Origin: Thermoproteota archaeon
GTDB lineage: Archaea; Thermoproteota; Thermoprotei; Thermoproteales; Thermocladiaceae
Length of the DNA: 45,829 bases
Reading direction: 5' to 3'
NCBI GenBank assembly: GCA_013154355.1
Contig: JAADCU010000015.1
Coordinates: forward strand, 1 to 45,829
Shown here: piece by piece, positions 36,835 to 45,829 of the stretch
Layout: every line of letters begins with the position of its first letter
How positions within the stretch are numbered: the first letter of the stretch is position 1
The notes under the pieces: generated by a model
Database searches by the model: none
Told to the model about the DNA's origin: nothing
What the model saw: the letters and a program-made list of their open reading frames with translations, nothing else
Position numbers and translations under genes: made by a program

Positions 36835-37779
36835 ATGAGAAGTAGACCTTTAGTAACCATAGTTGGATCAGGTAGAGTAGGTACAGCATGTGCACTCTTC
36901 TTAATGATGAGAGGTATATGTGATATAAGGTTGATAGATGTTGTACAAGGTCTTCCTCAAGGAGAAGCACTAGATATATCTCATGCAGCATCAATACTAG
37001 GAATAGATGTTAACGTAGAGGGATCAAACGATCTTAAGGATGTGGAGGGATCAGATGTTGTAGTAATAACTGCAGGATTTGCTCGTAAACCTGGCATGAC
37101 TAGAGAAGAGCTAGCTATCGAGAATGGAAAGATAGTGAGAGACATATGTGAGAAGGTTAGAGAACATGCTAGAGATTGCATAGTCATAGTTGTTACTAAT
37201 CCAGTAGACATAATGACAAGCGTAGCTATAAGAACATTAGGATTTCCTAGAGAGAAAGTAATAGGTTTCAGCGGAATATTAGACTCTGGAAGATATAGGT
37301 ATCTTATAGCAAAGAAGTTGAACATATCTTTCAGATCTGTCGAAGCATACGTTATTGGTCAACATGGCGAGAAGATGATACCTCTCATATCTAACTGTAG
37401 AGTCTGCGGACTACCTGTGACTAAGGTACTATCACGTGAGGAGCTCGATGAGATAAGAACGAGAGTTATCAAGGCTGGAGAAGAGATAATAAAATTGAAG
37501 GGTTGGAGCGCATCTCATGCAGTTGGTGCTGGAGTATCTGAGCTTGTTGAAGATATTTTAAAAGATCGTAGAAAGCTTGAAAACGTCTCAGTAATGCTTA
37601 GAGGAGAGTATGGGGTAGATAATGTTGTTGCAGAGGTTCTAGCAGTAGTAGGAGGAGAAGGTGTAATCAAGGTGGTGGAGCTGGAGATGAGTGATGAAGA
37701 GAGAAAGGCTTTCCAGGAAGCTGTCGAGTGGATTCGCGAGCTCACGAAGAAGGTACTGTCAAGTCTCGGTATAGCATAG
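36835..37779 (+). CDS. mdh: Malate/lactate dehydrogenase family
   Basis: IVGSGRVGTACALFLM, GLPQGEALDISHA, VVTNPVDIMT, IGQHGEKMIPL. Confidence 0.93.
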   Translation: MRSRPLVTIVGSGRVGTACALFLMMRGICDIRLIDVVQGLPQGEALDISHAASILGIDVNVEGSNDLKDVEGSDVVVITAGFARKPGMTREELAIENGKIVRDICEKVREHARDCIVIVVTNPVDIMTSVAIRTLGFPREKVIGFSGILDSGRYRYLIAKKLNISFRSVEAYVIGQHGEKMIPLISNCRVCGLPVTKVLSREELDEIRTRVIKAGEEIIKLKGWSASHAVGAGVSELVEDILKDRRKLENVSVMLRGEYGVDNVVAEVLAVVGGEGVIKVVELEMSDEERKAFQEAVEWIRELTKKVLSSLGIA

Positions 37780-37780
37780 G

Positions 37781-38209
37781 TCAGCTTTTTCCATTTCCCT
37801 TATCATCCTTATCAGTCTCTGCTATAACATTTTCAAGATTCATAATCATCTCTTTAGCATTCTTATAGAACTCGTCTAGACGTTCTTGAAGCATCTTCTT
37901 TATCTCTTCTAGAGGTCTAGGATAGTAAACATATGTGTATCCTCCTGAGCGTGATAATGTCTGTCTTCTCTCTATGAAATTTGATTTATGAAGTTTAAGT
38001 ATGGTTCTCTCTATCGCGCTCCGTGATTTTCCTAGAAGTTGTGTTAGCTCACTAACTGTGAGAGGTTCTCTACTTCTCTCATAAATTCTAAGCATGATTA
38101 TGTAGATATCGAAATCGCACTGAGATAGTCCTGTTAATGTACGTAAGATCTCGTAGAACTTTAGCATATCCTCTCTATTCTCTGTAGCGGACTTTATAAT
38201 ACTACTCAT
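37781..38209 (-). CDS. TrmB/MarR-like winged-helix transcriptional regulator
   Basis: PLTVSELTQLLGKSRSAIERTILKLHKSNFIERRQTLSRSGGYTYVYYPRP plus coiled-coil C-terminus. Confidence 0.8.
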   Translation of the reverse strand: MSSIIKSATENREDMLKFYEILRTLTGLSQCDFDIYIIMLRIYERSREPLTVSELTQLLGKSRSAIERTILKLHKSNFIERRQTLSRSGGYTYVYYPRPLEEIKKMLQERLDEFYKNAKEMIMNLENVIAETDKDDKGNGKS

Positions 38210-38294
38210 AGACGCTACCCGAGGAATCTATATGGGTAGGAGATTAAAGCGTCGAGAGTGTTCGAAGGTTCGAATATGTGTAACACATGCTGTA

Positions 38295-38335
38295 TTCGTT
38301 TATTGCAGTGTATATTTTTCGTTTATTGTAGTATG
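38295..38335. promoter_or_regulatory. Two direct repeats TTCGTTTATTG(C/T)AGT(G/A)T, 23-bp period
   Basis: 38295-38312 TTCGTTTATTGCAGTGTA and 38318-38335 TTCGTTTATTGTAGTATG between the divergent regulator and TIP49 genes. Confidence 0.55.
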
Positions 38336-38397
38336 GTAACTTATAAGTCGATTATTACCAAATCTTTTTAAGCGAGAGTATTTAAGTATTAAATGTC

Positions 38398-39762
38398 ATG
38401 CCAGAGATACGTATCGAAGAGGTTCCACAGAGAAGATTCGAGAGAGTAGGTCTTCATAGTCACATACGAGGACTAGGTGTCAGAGATGGGAAAGTAGAGT
38501 TCATGGCTGATGGATTCGTAGGTCAAGTAGAGGCTCGAGAGGCAGCATACTACGTTGTCAAGCTCATAAGAGAAGGAAAGTTCGGAGGTAAGGCAGTTCT
38601 CATAGTTGGACCACCAGGAACAGGTAAGACAGCTATAGCCATAGGAATAGCTAGAGAACTTGGACCTGACACACCCTTCGTACAGATATCAGGTGCAGAG
38701 ATATATAGCATGGAGATAAAGAAGACAGAGTTCCTCATGAGAGCTCTCAGAAGAGCAATAGGTATAAGGATAAGAGAGTGGAGAAAAGTGTATGAAGGCG
38801 TTGTTAAGAGCATAGAGATAAAATATGGTAGACACCCATACAATCCATATCTACAGATCCCTGTAGGAGCAACCATAAGACTGAAGACGAAGGACGATGA
38901 GAAGACGCTGAAGGTCCCTGAGGAAGTTGCAATCCAGCTCATAGAGCTTGGAGTTGAGGAAGGAGATATAATAATGATAGATGCTGAGACAGGAAGAGTC
39001 ATAGTTGAGGGTAGAGTTGAGGAGGAGGCTTCAGAGAAGTATGACATATCTGTGAAGAGAAGAGCAGAGATACCTAAGGGTCCAGTGTTCAAGGAGAAGG
39101 AGATCGTGAGGTTCTTCACTCTACATGACTTAGACATGTACTTTGCTAGACAGCAGGGACTCGTATCAGCAATGTTGTTTGGTTTTGCTATTGAGGAGAG
39201 GGAGATACCTGCAGATGTTAGAAAGATGACTGACGAGAACGTGAGAAAGCTCATAGAGGAGGGAAAGGCTGAGCTTGTTCCTGGAGTTCTCTTCATAGAT
39301 GACGCACACATGCTGGACATAGAGGCTTGGGCATTTCTCTCAAGAGCTATGGAGAGCGAGCTGTCACCAATAATAATCTTAGCTACTAACAGAGGTCTTG
39401 CAAAGGTGAGAGGAACAGATGAGATTTCTCCACATGGAGTACCTCTAGACATGCTTGATAGACTGATAATCATAAGAACGAGACCATACACAGAGCAGGA
39501 AGCTAAGGAGATAATAAAGATCAGAGCAAGAGAGGAGAAGATCGATCTAACAGACGCTGCTCTAGATGCCTTAACTAAGATAGCGATGGAGCATAGTCTG
39601 AGATATGCTATTCAGCTTCTAGCACCAGCACAGGTTAGAGCTAAAGAGCTTGGTAGAGATAAGGTCGATAGAGAAGATGTGGAGTACGTGAAGAAGCTGT
39701 TCATGAGCGTGAAAGAGAGCGTGGAGTACTGTAAACAGTATGAGCAACTACTCTTAAAGTAG
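38398..39762 (+). CDS. TIP49/RuvB-like AAA+ ATPase
   Basis: HSHIRGLGV, GPPGTGKTAIAIGIARELG, VPGVLFIDDAHMLDIEAWAFLSRAMES, DMLDRLIIIRT. Confidence 0.96.
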   Translation: MPEIRIEEVPQRRFERVGLHSHIRGLGVRDGKVEFMADGFVGQVEAREAAYYVVKLIREGKFGGKAVLIVGPPGTGKTAIAIGIARELGPDTPFVQISGAEIYSMEIKKTEFLMRALRRAIGIRIREWRKVYEGVVKSIEIKYGRHPYNPYLQIPVGATIRLKTKDDEKTLKVPEEVAIQLIELGVEEGDIIMIDAETGRVIVEGRVEEEASEKYDISVKRRAEIPKGPVFKEKEIVRFFTLHDLDMYFARQQGLVSAMLFGFAIEEREIPADVRKMTDENVRKLIEEGKAELVPGVLFIDDAHMLDIEAWAFLSRAMESELSPIIILATNRGLAKVRGTDEISPHGVPLDMLDRLIIIRTRPYTEQEAKEIIKIRAREEKIDLTDAALDALTKIAMEHSLRYAIQLLAPAQVRAKELGRDKVDREDVEYVKKLFMSVKESVEYCKQYEQLLLK

Positions 39763-40218
39763 TTAACCACCATAGTAGAAGGTGTAGCTTGCCTCAAATC
39801 CTGACCAGGAGTATACTATGACCTGGTAAGAGTTCTCTTTTATTAGAACACACTTGAGGTCTATTCTCACACTATGTTCGGGAGCTACTGTGACTGGGAG
39901 CTGTGTTATAGGAGTACATGAGACTACTTCTGTGATAGATGGTGCAGGTATTCTGAGAACTTTCACTTCTGTTATATTGACAGGAACATCGCCAGTATTT
40001 AATACATATACCGATAACGTGTCAGTAGTTGAGGAGTAGTTCACTGCTGTAATTATGAAGGATCTTATTGCTGTGTACTTTGATGCTGAGGACACCGATC
40101 CTGAGACTACTGATGAGAGATACATGTAGACTATCGGTATCAGTGCTCCAACAAGAGCTAATAGGAGGACAGCACCAACAACGTTTTCTAAGCCGCTATG
40201 CTTTTTAGATACTCTCAT
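39763..40218 (-). CDS. Archaeal type IV pilin / flagellin-like protein
   Basis: Short basic leader then GLENVVGAVLLLALVGALIPIVYMYLS hydrophobic H-domain. Confidence 0.75.
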   Translation of the reverse strand: MRVSKKHSGLENVVGAVLLLALVGALIPIVYMYLSSVVSGSVSSASKYTAIRSFIITAVNYSSTTDTLSVYVLNTGDVPVNITEVKVLRIPAPSITEVVSCTPITQLPVTVAPEHSVRIDLKCVLIKENSYQVIVYSWSGFEASYTFYYGG

Positions 40219-40330
40219 GCCTAATTACTAGTGATCTCACGTAGTATTAAACATTTGGCCTCTGCCAATCCCTCACATTGTTCTAGGAACGGAATCTTTT
40301 TATATCTAGTACAGAGTAAAACCATGCTAT

Positions 40331-40975
40331 ATGTCTCGTGAAGGAGTAGCACCAGTACCTGAAGGAGAGTTTCTAGTACCTATTGAGAAGTACATGTTTG
40401 CTGGTGTCAGATTGGGAACACGTGTCTCAAATGCCTACCTCGAGAAGAGAGGCTTCATCTTCGCTGTAAGACATGACGGTCTGAGAATATTTGACCTCAG
40501 AAAGATAGATGAGAGAATAAGGATTGCTGCAAAGATGATAGCAAGATATGATCCTTCTAAGGTGGTAGTGGTCTCAGCTAAGCCATATGGCTGGCGTCCT
40601 GTAGAGATGTTCTGCAAGTTCACGGGATGTAGACCCATAACGGGAAGATTCATACCTGGAACCTTCACCAACCCAAGAGCATCATACTACATAGAGGCTG
40701 ATCTTCTCGTAGCAACAGACCCAAAAGTTGATACACAGGCAATAACAGAGGCTGCACAGCTCGGCATCCCCGTCATAGCTCTAGTAGATACTGACACACC
40801 ATTTCACTTCATAGATCTAATGATACCCTGCAACAACAAGGGTAGGAGAAGTCTCGCTCTCATATACTGGCTTCTTGCAAAGCTCGTGCTAATTGAGAGA
40901 GGACTACTCAAGCCTGGCGAGGATCTACCCGTACCTCCTGAGGAGTTTGAGACAAGGTTAAGGGAGATCGAGTGA
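40331..40975 (+). CDS. rps2: 30S ribosomal protein S2
   Basis: RKIDERIRIAAKMIARYDPSKVVVVSAKPYGWRPVEMFCKFTGCRPITGRFIPGTFTNP. Confidence 0.97.
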   Translation: MSREGVAPVPEGEFLVPIEKYMFAGVRLGTRVSNAYLEKRGFIFAVRHDGLRIFDLRKIDERIRIAAKMIARYDPSKVVVVSAKPYGWRPVEMFCKFTGCRPITGRFIPGTFTNPRASYYIEADLLVATDPKVDTQAITEAAQLGIPVIALVDTDTPFHFIDLMIPCNNKGRRSLALIYWLLAKLVLIERGLLKPGEDLPVPPEEFETRLREIE

Positions 40976-41382
40976 CAGTAGAAGATCTCTACGAGACCGA
41001 TAAGTATACCATACATACGGTACCAGTAAACAATGGCGAGCTCGTAGTTCTCTTACCAAGATGTACACCATCAGGAAGAGCTAAGACTGTTATAATACTA
41101 CCAGAGCTTGACTGTAGAAATTTCATACTTCTAGCAGTACTTCTCGTAAAGAACTTGTTTAAAGTAATCTTAGCATGTCCACGTGTCATTGTAGATCCAT
41201 GCTCTATTAAGACGAGTAGACAGATAATAATATCTGAACATGATGGAAAGATCCATGTCATATGTGGAGAAGAAAACTCTGTGATCGAGTGGAATATGTC
41301 GCTAGATAATATACTTAAGATCTTGAATAAAGTTGTGGAGTGTAGAGAACGTGAGGATACCTCTATTCATAGAGCTAAATAA
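40972..41382 (+). CDS. Hypothetical protein downstream of rps2
   Basis: 136-aa ORF, GTG start overlapping the rps2 stop. Confidence 0.55.
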   Translation: MTVEDLYETDKYTIHTVPVNNGELVVLLPRCTPSGRAKTVIILPELDCRNFILLAVLLVKNLFKVILACPRVIVDPCSIKTSRQIIISEHDGKIHVICGEENSVIEWNMSLDNILKILNKVVECREREDTSIHRAK

Positions 41383-42022
41383 CAGGAAGATACTCGTTCT
41401 AGGAGGAGGACAAGTAGGTACCCATAGGGCTAGAAAATTTGCTGAAGCAGGCGCACGTGTAGTAGTCCTATCAAGAGAGTTCACGGAAGAATTAAAGAAG
41501 CTCAGTAGAGAAGGAAAGGTAACACTTTACCAGGTATCTCTCGATAGTGAAGCAGCATTATCATTTGTTGAAGCATGGATAGCATGGGCTGATATTGTAG
41601 TGTACACTATCCCCGATATTGAGCTTGCAAGAACTGTTAGAGAGCTCTGTAAAAGATATTCAAAACTTCTAAACGATGCTACAGATGCCGAACATACTGA
41701 TGTAGTAGTACCTTTTGAAGGTTCGGTAAATGGTATAAGAATAGCTGTAACAACTGAAGGAAAAAGTAGTACTTTCGCGAGAATACTTAGAGACTGGATA
41801 GTAGACCAGATAAGACATAACGAGAAATTGAAAAATCTTGCAAGATCCTGGTTCAAGGCTAAGAGCATAATAAAGAGAGAAGTCAAAGATCCTAAGAAGA
41901 GAATGAACATCTATAGAGAACTCATGAATAATGAAGAGTTCTTAAAGATAGCTCAGACAGGAGATTTAGACAAAGTTGAACAATTTGTGAAGAAGATTAT
42001 AGAAAACTTATCAAGAAGATAA
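41333..42022 (+). CDS. Precorrin-2 dehydrogenase / siroheme synthase N-terminal type
   Basis: IPLFIELNNRKILVLGGGQVGTHRARKFAEAGARVVVLSREF; likely GTG start at 41351. Confidence 0.9.
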   Translation: MWSVENVRIPLFIELNNRKILVLGGGQVGTHRARKFAEAGARVVVLSREFTEELKKLSREGKVTLYQVSLDSEAALSFVEAWIAWADIVVYTIPDIELARTVRELCKRYSKLLNDATDAEHTDVVVPFEGSVNGIRIAVTTEGKSSTFARILRDWIVDQIRHNEKLKNLARSWFKAKSIIKREVKDPKKRMNIYRELMNNEEFLKIAQTGDLDKVEQFVKKIIENLSRR

Positions 42023-42062
42023 AGATATTAGACCTATCGAAGAATATTATAACGATCTAGAT

Positions 42063-42308
42063 ATGACTGACATAGTCGAAGAAATAAGGAAAAGATGGAA
42101 ATGTCCAAAATGTGGAACAGGAGATCCATACATAAACGAGCACTCTTTTACAGGTAGTGGACTCTCAAGACTACTGAACTGGCAAGCCTATACTTACGTA
42201 GCAATAACCTGTAGACACTGTGGATATACTGAGTTCTATAATAAGGAGATATTGACAGGTAGGAAAGATACTTTAATGCAGATCCTAGACCTACTCTTCG
42301 GACGTTAG
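42063..42308 (+). CDS. Zn-ribbon nucleic-acid-binding-like protein
   Basis: WKCPKCGTGDPYINEHSFTGSGLSRLLNWQAYTYVAITCRHCGYTEFYNKEI. Confidence 0.75.
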   Translation: MTDIVEEIRKRWKCPKCGTGDPYINEHSFTGSGLSRLLNWQAYTYVAITCRHCGYTEFYNKEILTGRKDTLMQILDLLFGR

Positions 42309-42863
42309 TAGATAGTTTCCTGGACCAATTCTGAAGAATCCACCTGAAATAACAATGTTATTCCCACTTTCTGAGACTACTCTCATGTATATAGGTACGC
42401 TCTCCCTCAATAAACGACACTTCATGTCATATATGATTATCCTAAACGTGTATAGCACACCGTTCAGAGGATTTCTTATCCTTAATATTATGGTTTTCTG
42501 ATCTACCTGAGAGACTTCAAATAGATTTCTATATGAGTCAGAGTACACGAATACTAGATGGTAAAATGGGGAGTTTGTTAGAAGCTTAATTTCGAACTCT
42601 TTAACAGCATAATCATCATTGTTAGGTCCTACTGAGACTTTCAGCACATATACACAGTTGCTCCTGTAGTACGCCCAGATACCAACTACCGCGTGAGGTG
42701 ATGCTGCAAATCCATAGAATTTACCAACATCACCTAGCTCAAGTTCTTCATAGCTCTTTCTTACTATACTTATCATGTTGAGCTGAGGGAGAACTAGTAC
42801 AAGGGTGAGTGCTGTAAATATGAGAATTATTATTATGCAGGTTCTCAGATGTTTAGTGGTCAT
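42291..42863 (-). CDS. Hypothetical membrane-anchored/secreted protein
   Basis: N-terminal TM IIIILIFTALTLVLVLP then a beta-rich extracytoplasmic region. Confidence 0.55.
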   Translation of the reverse strand: MTTKHLRTCIIIILIFTALTLVLVLPQLNMISIVRKSYEELELGDVGKFYGFAASPHAVVGIWAYYRSNCVYVLKVSVGPNNDDYAVKEFEIKLLTNSPFYHLVFVYSDSYRNLFEVSQVDQKTIILRIRNPLNGVLYTFRIIIYDMKCRLLRESVPIYMRVVSESGNNIVISGGFFRIGPGNYLLTSEE

Positions 42864-42912
42864 GTTTGTAAGGTGATAAAGTTATTTAAATCTTTTTCGT
42901 AGAGTATGTAAC

Positions 42913-42964
42913 TGTGATGAGAACTCCCCAGTATGAGAGGTGATTAGAATTCCTTTAGCTGATC
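42913..42964 (+). ncRNA. C/D-box sRNA (3), D guide matches conserved 16S rRNA
   Basis: C box GTGATGA 42914-42920; 12-nt guide GAACTCCCCAGT; degenerate D' ATGA 42933-42936; C' GTGATTA 42940-42946; 12-nt guide GAATTCCTTTAG; D CTGA 42959-42962. Confidence 0.8.
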
Positions 42965-42992
42965 AGCAACTTATATAAGTGCTCTCTACGTA

Positions 42993-43071
42993 ATATCTCT
43001 TAGCCCCACCTCCTCGAGGGGTCGGTGGGGCCGACCTCAGTGAGAGGGGGTTCCGTCGGGCCGAGAGATAT
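42993..43071 (+). ncRNA. GC-rich structured ncRNA candidate
   Basis: GC-rich island; closing stem ATATCTCT(42993-43000)/AGAGATAT(43064-43071), inner hairpin GCCCCACC/GGTGGGGC and CGAC/GTCG; TATA-like CTTATATAAG at about 42970-42979. Strand inferred from the TATA. Confidence 0.5.
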
Positions 43072-43072
43072 C

Positions 43073-44170
43073 TTAGCTAATTATCATTATCTCAACATCC
43101 TGTTTTGTAGATTTCTCTATAAGTATCTTGTAGTGTGATCTTATCTTCTTTCTATGCTCTTTAGGTATTTTTGATATGTACGTTCTTCCGATAAATTGTT
43201 GAGATATTTCTTCTATCTTTTCTAGGAATGTATCAACGTTAGTTGTTTTTATATTAAATTTCTTCATCTCGTATATTGTTGCCTTCTTGAGACTTCTTTC
43301 CTTGTTTATCATGTATATTCCGCAGCAGTCTTCTGCTCTACATAGTATATTTATTTTAGGATCTTTACAGGTTGCTAGACTAATGTTATGAGTCTCTGCT
43401 TCTTTTCTAAACTTCTCTATTATTGTTCTTGTCCAGGAGTCACATGGTTTTACTAGTCCTCCTATCTCTGTATATGGTTCCCATTCTACGATTGATATCT
43501 CTGGTATCTGTTCTCTAAGCTTTAAGAGTAGATTTCTTTCTATTCTAATCGGCTCTATTATTATCTGACCTATCGATAGTTCTCTACATAGTTTAACTAT
43601 TTGAGGATACTCTACGTCTGCAATTCCTGGTATTGTTGGCTGATATCTGAGCACTGTCTTTACACCATGTTGTTTAAGTATGTCCATCATCTCCATTCTC
43701 TCTGATGGTGTTGGAGCTCTTGGTTCAAGTAGTCGTGCCTTAGCTTCATCTAGCGTACATAACGATACTTGGACTAGGATTAGATTCTTATCTGCTAGCT
43801 TTAGTACTTGTTCAAGTATCTCATCTCTTCTCACTAGGTTTAGACTCTTAGTATTCACTATGAGTGGTATGTTATGAACGTTACAGAGCTTTAATACGTG
43901 TTCTGCTCTGACTAGTGATCTGTCCTGTAATGGTTCTACTAGTGTGGACATTCTGAATACTGGTGCTCTAGGTAGGTTCTCTGATACGTAGCTTATGAAT
44001 CTTCTAAACTCTTCTAGATGTCTGAGAGTCAGTTTTCTATCGTTTATCCTGTACCATCTGGCGTAGCAGTATCTACATGCTAGCTCGCATGTTGAGTCTG
44101 TCTCTACTCGATATATGGAGTAGCAGTACGTGCTTATTATTGATGATGGATTTATTATGAGTGTTGTCAC
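43073..44170 (-). CDS. Radical SAM protein (SPL-like)
   Basis: CELACRYCYARWY; RMSTLVEPLQ; LRYQPTIPGIADV. Confidence 0.85.
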   Translation of the reverse strand: MTTLIINPSSIISTYCYSIYRVETDSTCELACRYCYARWYRINDRKLTLRHLEEFRRFISYVSENLPRAPVFRMSTLVEPLQDRSLVRAEHVLKLCNVHNIPLIVNTKSLNLVRRDEILEQVLKLADKNLILVQVSLCTLDEAKARLLEPRAPTPSERMEMMDILKQHGVKTVLRYQPTIPGIADVEYPQIVKLCRELSIGQIIIEPIRIERNLLLKLREQIPEISIVEWEPYTEIGGLVKPCDSWTRTIIEKFRKEAETHNISLATCKDPKINILCRAEDCCGIYMINKERSLKKATIYEMKKFNIKTTNVDTFLEKIEEISQQFIGRTYISKIPKEHRKKIRSHYKILIEKSTKQDVEIMIIS

Positions 44171-44589
44171 ATGTGTTCTTCTTCTGATACTGGGTATATG
44201 CAGTACTTGAGCGATAGGACTCCTTTCAGTCCTTCTAGCTGGTTTGCGAGCTCCTTGACCTCTTTCAATTTCCCTTTAACGGCTATTATCTCCATGCACA
44301 TGGTCTTGCTAACATGTATATGCATTGATGCTCTAATTATCTCATCATGCTGATGCTGAAGTATTGTAAGCTTAGTATCAGCCTCGTAGTGACCTGTCTC
44401 GTACAGAACTATGAGGACTCCACAGACAACGTCCTCATCTTTTCCAAGGACCCAGGACTTGTCCATTATGTATGACTCTATTGCTGATGTTATGACGTGA
44501 CTACGCGTCGTGTTGAGCTCTTTAGCTAGCTTATCTACTAGGTCAAGTATCTCCTTCTTTATTGATATGCTTGTGCGGACAGTCGACAT
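44167..44589 (-). CDS. nikR: NikR-type nickel-responsive regulator
   Basis: Ribbon-helix-helix N-terminus RTSISIKKEILDLVDKLAKELNTTRSHVITSAIES; C-terminal LQHQHDEIIRASMHIHVSKTMCMEIIAVKG. Confidence 0.92.
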   Translation of the reverse strand: MSTVRTSISIKKEILDLVDKLAKELNTTRSHVITSAIESYIMDKSWVLGKDEDVVCGVLIVLYETGHYEADTKLTILQHQHDEIIRASMHIHVSKTMCMEIIAVKGKLKEVKELANQLEGLKGVLSLKYCIYPVSEEEHM

Positions 44590-44659
44590 CTCTCTCGTAA
44601 AATATCTCTGTCTTAGTTAAAACAGTATCGACTAGTTCAACCTAGGTTTGCAAGAGATA

Positions 44660-45688
44660 TCAACATATTCTAGGGACAAGACTTCCTCTCAGTGGTTCTA
44701 CTATTCTTAGGCCTCCTGAGACTGTTCTACATACTACTGTTCCTCTAAACTTCTCGCTTTCTCTGACTTCTCCTATTATGGTAGCATTCTCCATTCCTGC
44801 TGACTGAAGCTCCTCTACTAGTACTGGAGCTGTCTCTGAATCTACTGCTATAGTCATTACACCTTCACAGGCAAGATATAGTGGGTCTACGCCAACCATC
44901 TCACAGAACTTTCTTACCTCAAACCTTATTGGTATCCTGTCCTCATATATGAGGATGAGAGTACCTGTGTCTCTAGCCCACTCGTTAAGCGTCTGAGCAA
45001 GTCCTCCACGTGTAGGGTCTCTCATTGCATGTATATGGTTAACATACTTTTCTACTATATCTAGTAGTGGCCTCAGTAGTGGTCTACAGTCACTATGTAG
45101 ACCATATCTCTCAGCATCTAGTCCCTGCTGAAGCGCCATTATTGTAGCACCATGCTCAGCAATATTACCTGTAATAACAATCTTATCTCCTGGTCTCAGA
45201 TCTCTATCTATGATAGGTCTCTTTGCAATGCCTAGCCCAGTAACAGTTATCACTATCTTGTCAAGCTGTCCTCTCGGCATGACCTTGAGGTCTCCTCCTA
45301 TTAGAGGTATGTTCTCTCTGACAACGATATCTATGAACGATGATGTTATCTTATCGATAATCTCGATTTCTGTACCTTCCTCAACGATAAGTGAGTCAAG
45401 CATCGCTATAGGTCTAGCACCCATGGCTACTAGATCGTTTATCGTTCCTGAAGCTGCAAGTTTTCCTAGATCACCACCAGGGAAGAATATTGGATTGACA
45501 GTGTACGAGTCCATTGTCACTATCAGGTACTTGTCGCCGATCTTCACACATGCGCCATCATCTAGTACATCTATTCCTGAGCCTTCTGGGGTCCTCTTCA
45601 GTGTTTCTGGAACTTTTGATAGTATTAACTTAGTGAGGAGTTCAAGTGTCTTTTCTCCGCCTGCCCCGTGTGCAAGTGTTACACTCAC
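44660..45688 (-). CDS. hypE: Hydrogenase maturation factor HypE
   Basis: LAHGAGGEKTLELL, DDGACVKIGDKYLIVTMDSYTVNPIFFPGGDLGKLAASGTINDLVAMGARP, MRDPTRGGLAQTLNEWA, C-terminal PRIC. Confidence 0.95.
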   Translation of the reverse strand: MSVTLAHGAGGEKTLELLTKLILSKVPETLKRTPEGSGIDVLDDGACVKIGDKYLIVTMDSYTVNPIFFPGGDLGKLAASGTINDLVAMGARPIAMLDSLIVEEGTEIEIIDKITSSFIDIVVRENIPLIGGDLKVMPRGQLDKIVITVTGLGIAKRPIIDRDLRPGDKIVITGNIAEHGATIMALQQGLDAERYGLHSDCRPLLRPLLDIVEKYVNHIHAMRDPTRGGLAQTLNEWARDTGTLILIYEDRIPIRFEVRKFCEMVGVDPLYLACEGVMTIAVDSETAPVLVEELQSAGMENATIIGEVRESEKFRGTVVCRTVSGGLRIVEPLRGSLVPRIC

Positions 45689-45829
45689 GCTATGTTTATA
45701 AGTATCTTGTCTATCTATTAAGCAGAACTTTTATGATGGATCTATGAGGTAATTAGTAAATCCTTAATTAACGATATAACGCATCTGAAGTCAGCTAGGT
45801 AAGACTTAATTTATATGTAGTCCGCATTA

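Noticed and set aside
37690-37700. AGTGATGA in mdh considered as a C box (also 36569, 25247, 5457)
   Set aside because: Coding-region Asp-Glu context with no correctly spaced CTGA.
38550-39491. 313-aa minus-strand ORF opposite TIP49
   Set aside because: Ser/Thr/Leu-rich low-complexity translation typical of the antisense of a purine-rich coding strand; TIP49 on plus is unmistakable.
42993-43071. GC-rich island considered as tRNA, 5S, SRP RNA or RNase P RNA
   Set aside because: No T-loop/anticodon arm, too short for SRP or RNase P, and no 5S motifs; kept only as an unknown ncRNA candidate.
44660-45688. Considered SelD (selenophosphate synthetase)
   Set aside because: Motifs and the C-terminal PRIC fit HypE; NikR adjacency supports a Ni-hydrogenase context.
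1-45829. CRISPR arrays, rRNA, transposases/insertion sequences
   Set aside because: No regularly spaced repeats, rRNA sequence or transposase/integrase ORFs seen in the window.

Overview
45.8 kb chromosomal window from an AT-rich, gene-dense hyperthermophilic crenarchaeon (Thermoproteota); exact taxon not assigned. It is mostly core genes: r-proteins L15e, S15, S3Ae and S2, Topo VI A/B, KEOPS Bud32 and Pcc1, a Cdc45/RecJ-like protein, Pno1-like KH protein, TIP49, TiaS, dCTP deaminase, GlnA, threonine synthase, malate dehydrogenase and AcnX large subunit. A tungsten theme is present (MoeA-PBP fusion, WtpABC transporter, AOR plus W-type radical-SAM maturase), as are type IV pilus components and HypE/NikR. 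The most interesting region is about 3.65-5.6 kb: a vapBC toxin-antitoxin pair sits between two identical, promoter-bearing copies of an initiator tRNA-Met gene. The last codons and stop of vapC are read from the antisense of the second tRNA copy. Next to it is an MNT-HEPN pair whose MNT gene is frameshifted and carries a D-to-N change in its catalytic motif. I also find three unannotated C/D-box sRNAs with canonical spacing; two use the stop codon of the upstream CDS as part of the C box, and one has a guide matching conserved 16S rRNA. Other signals are a GC-rich structured ncRNA candidate, a threonine synthase whose conserved Zn-ribbon N-terminus has no canonical in-frame start, and several candidate operators. 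All family calls are from reading the translations; no searches were run.
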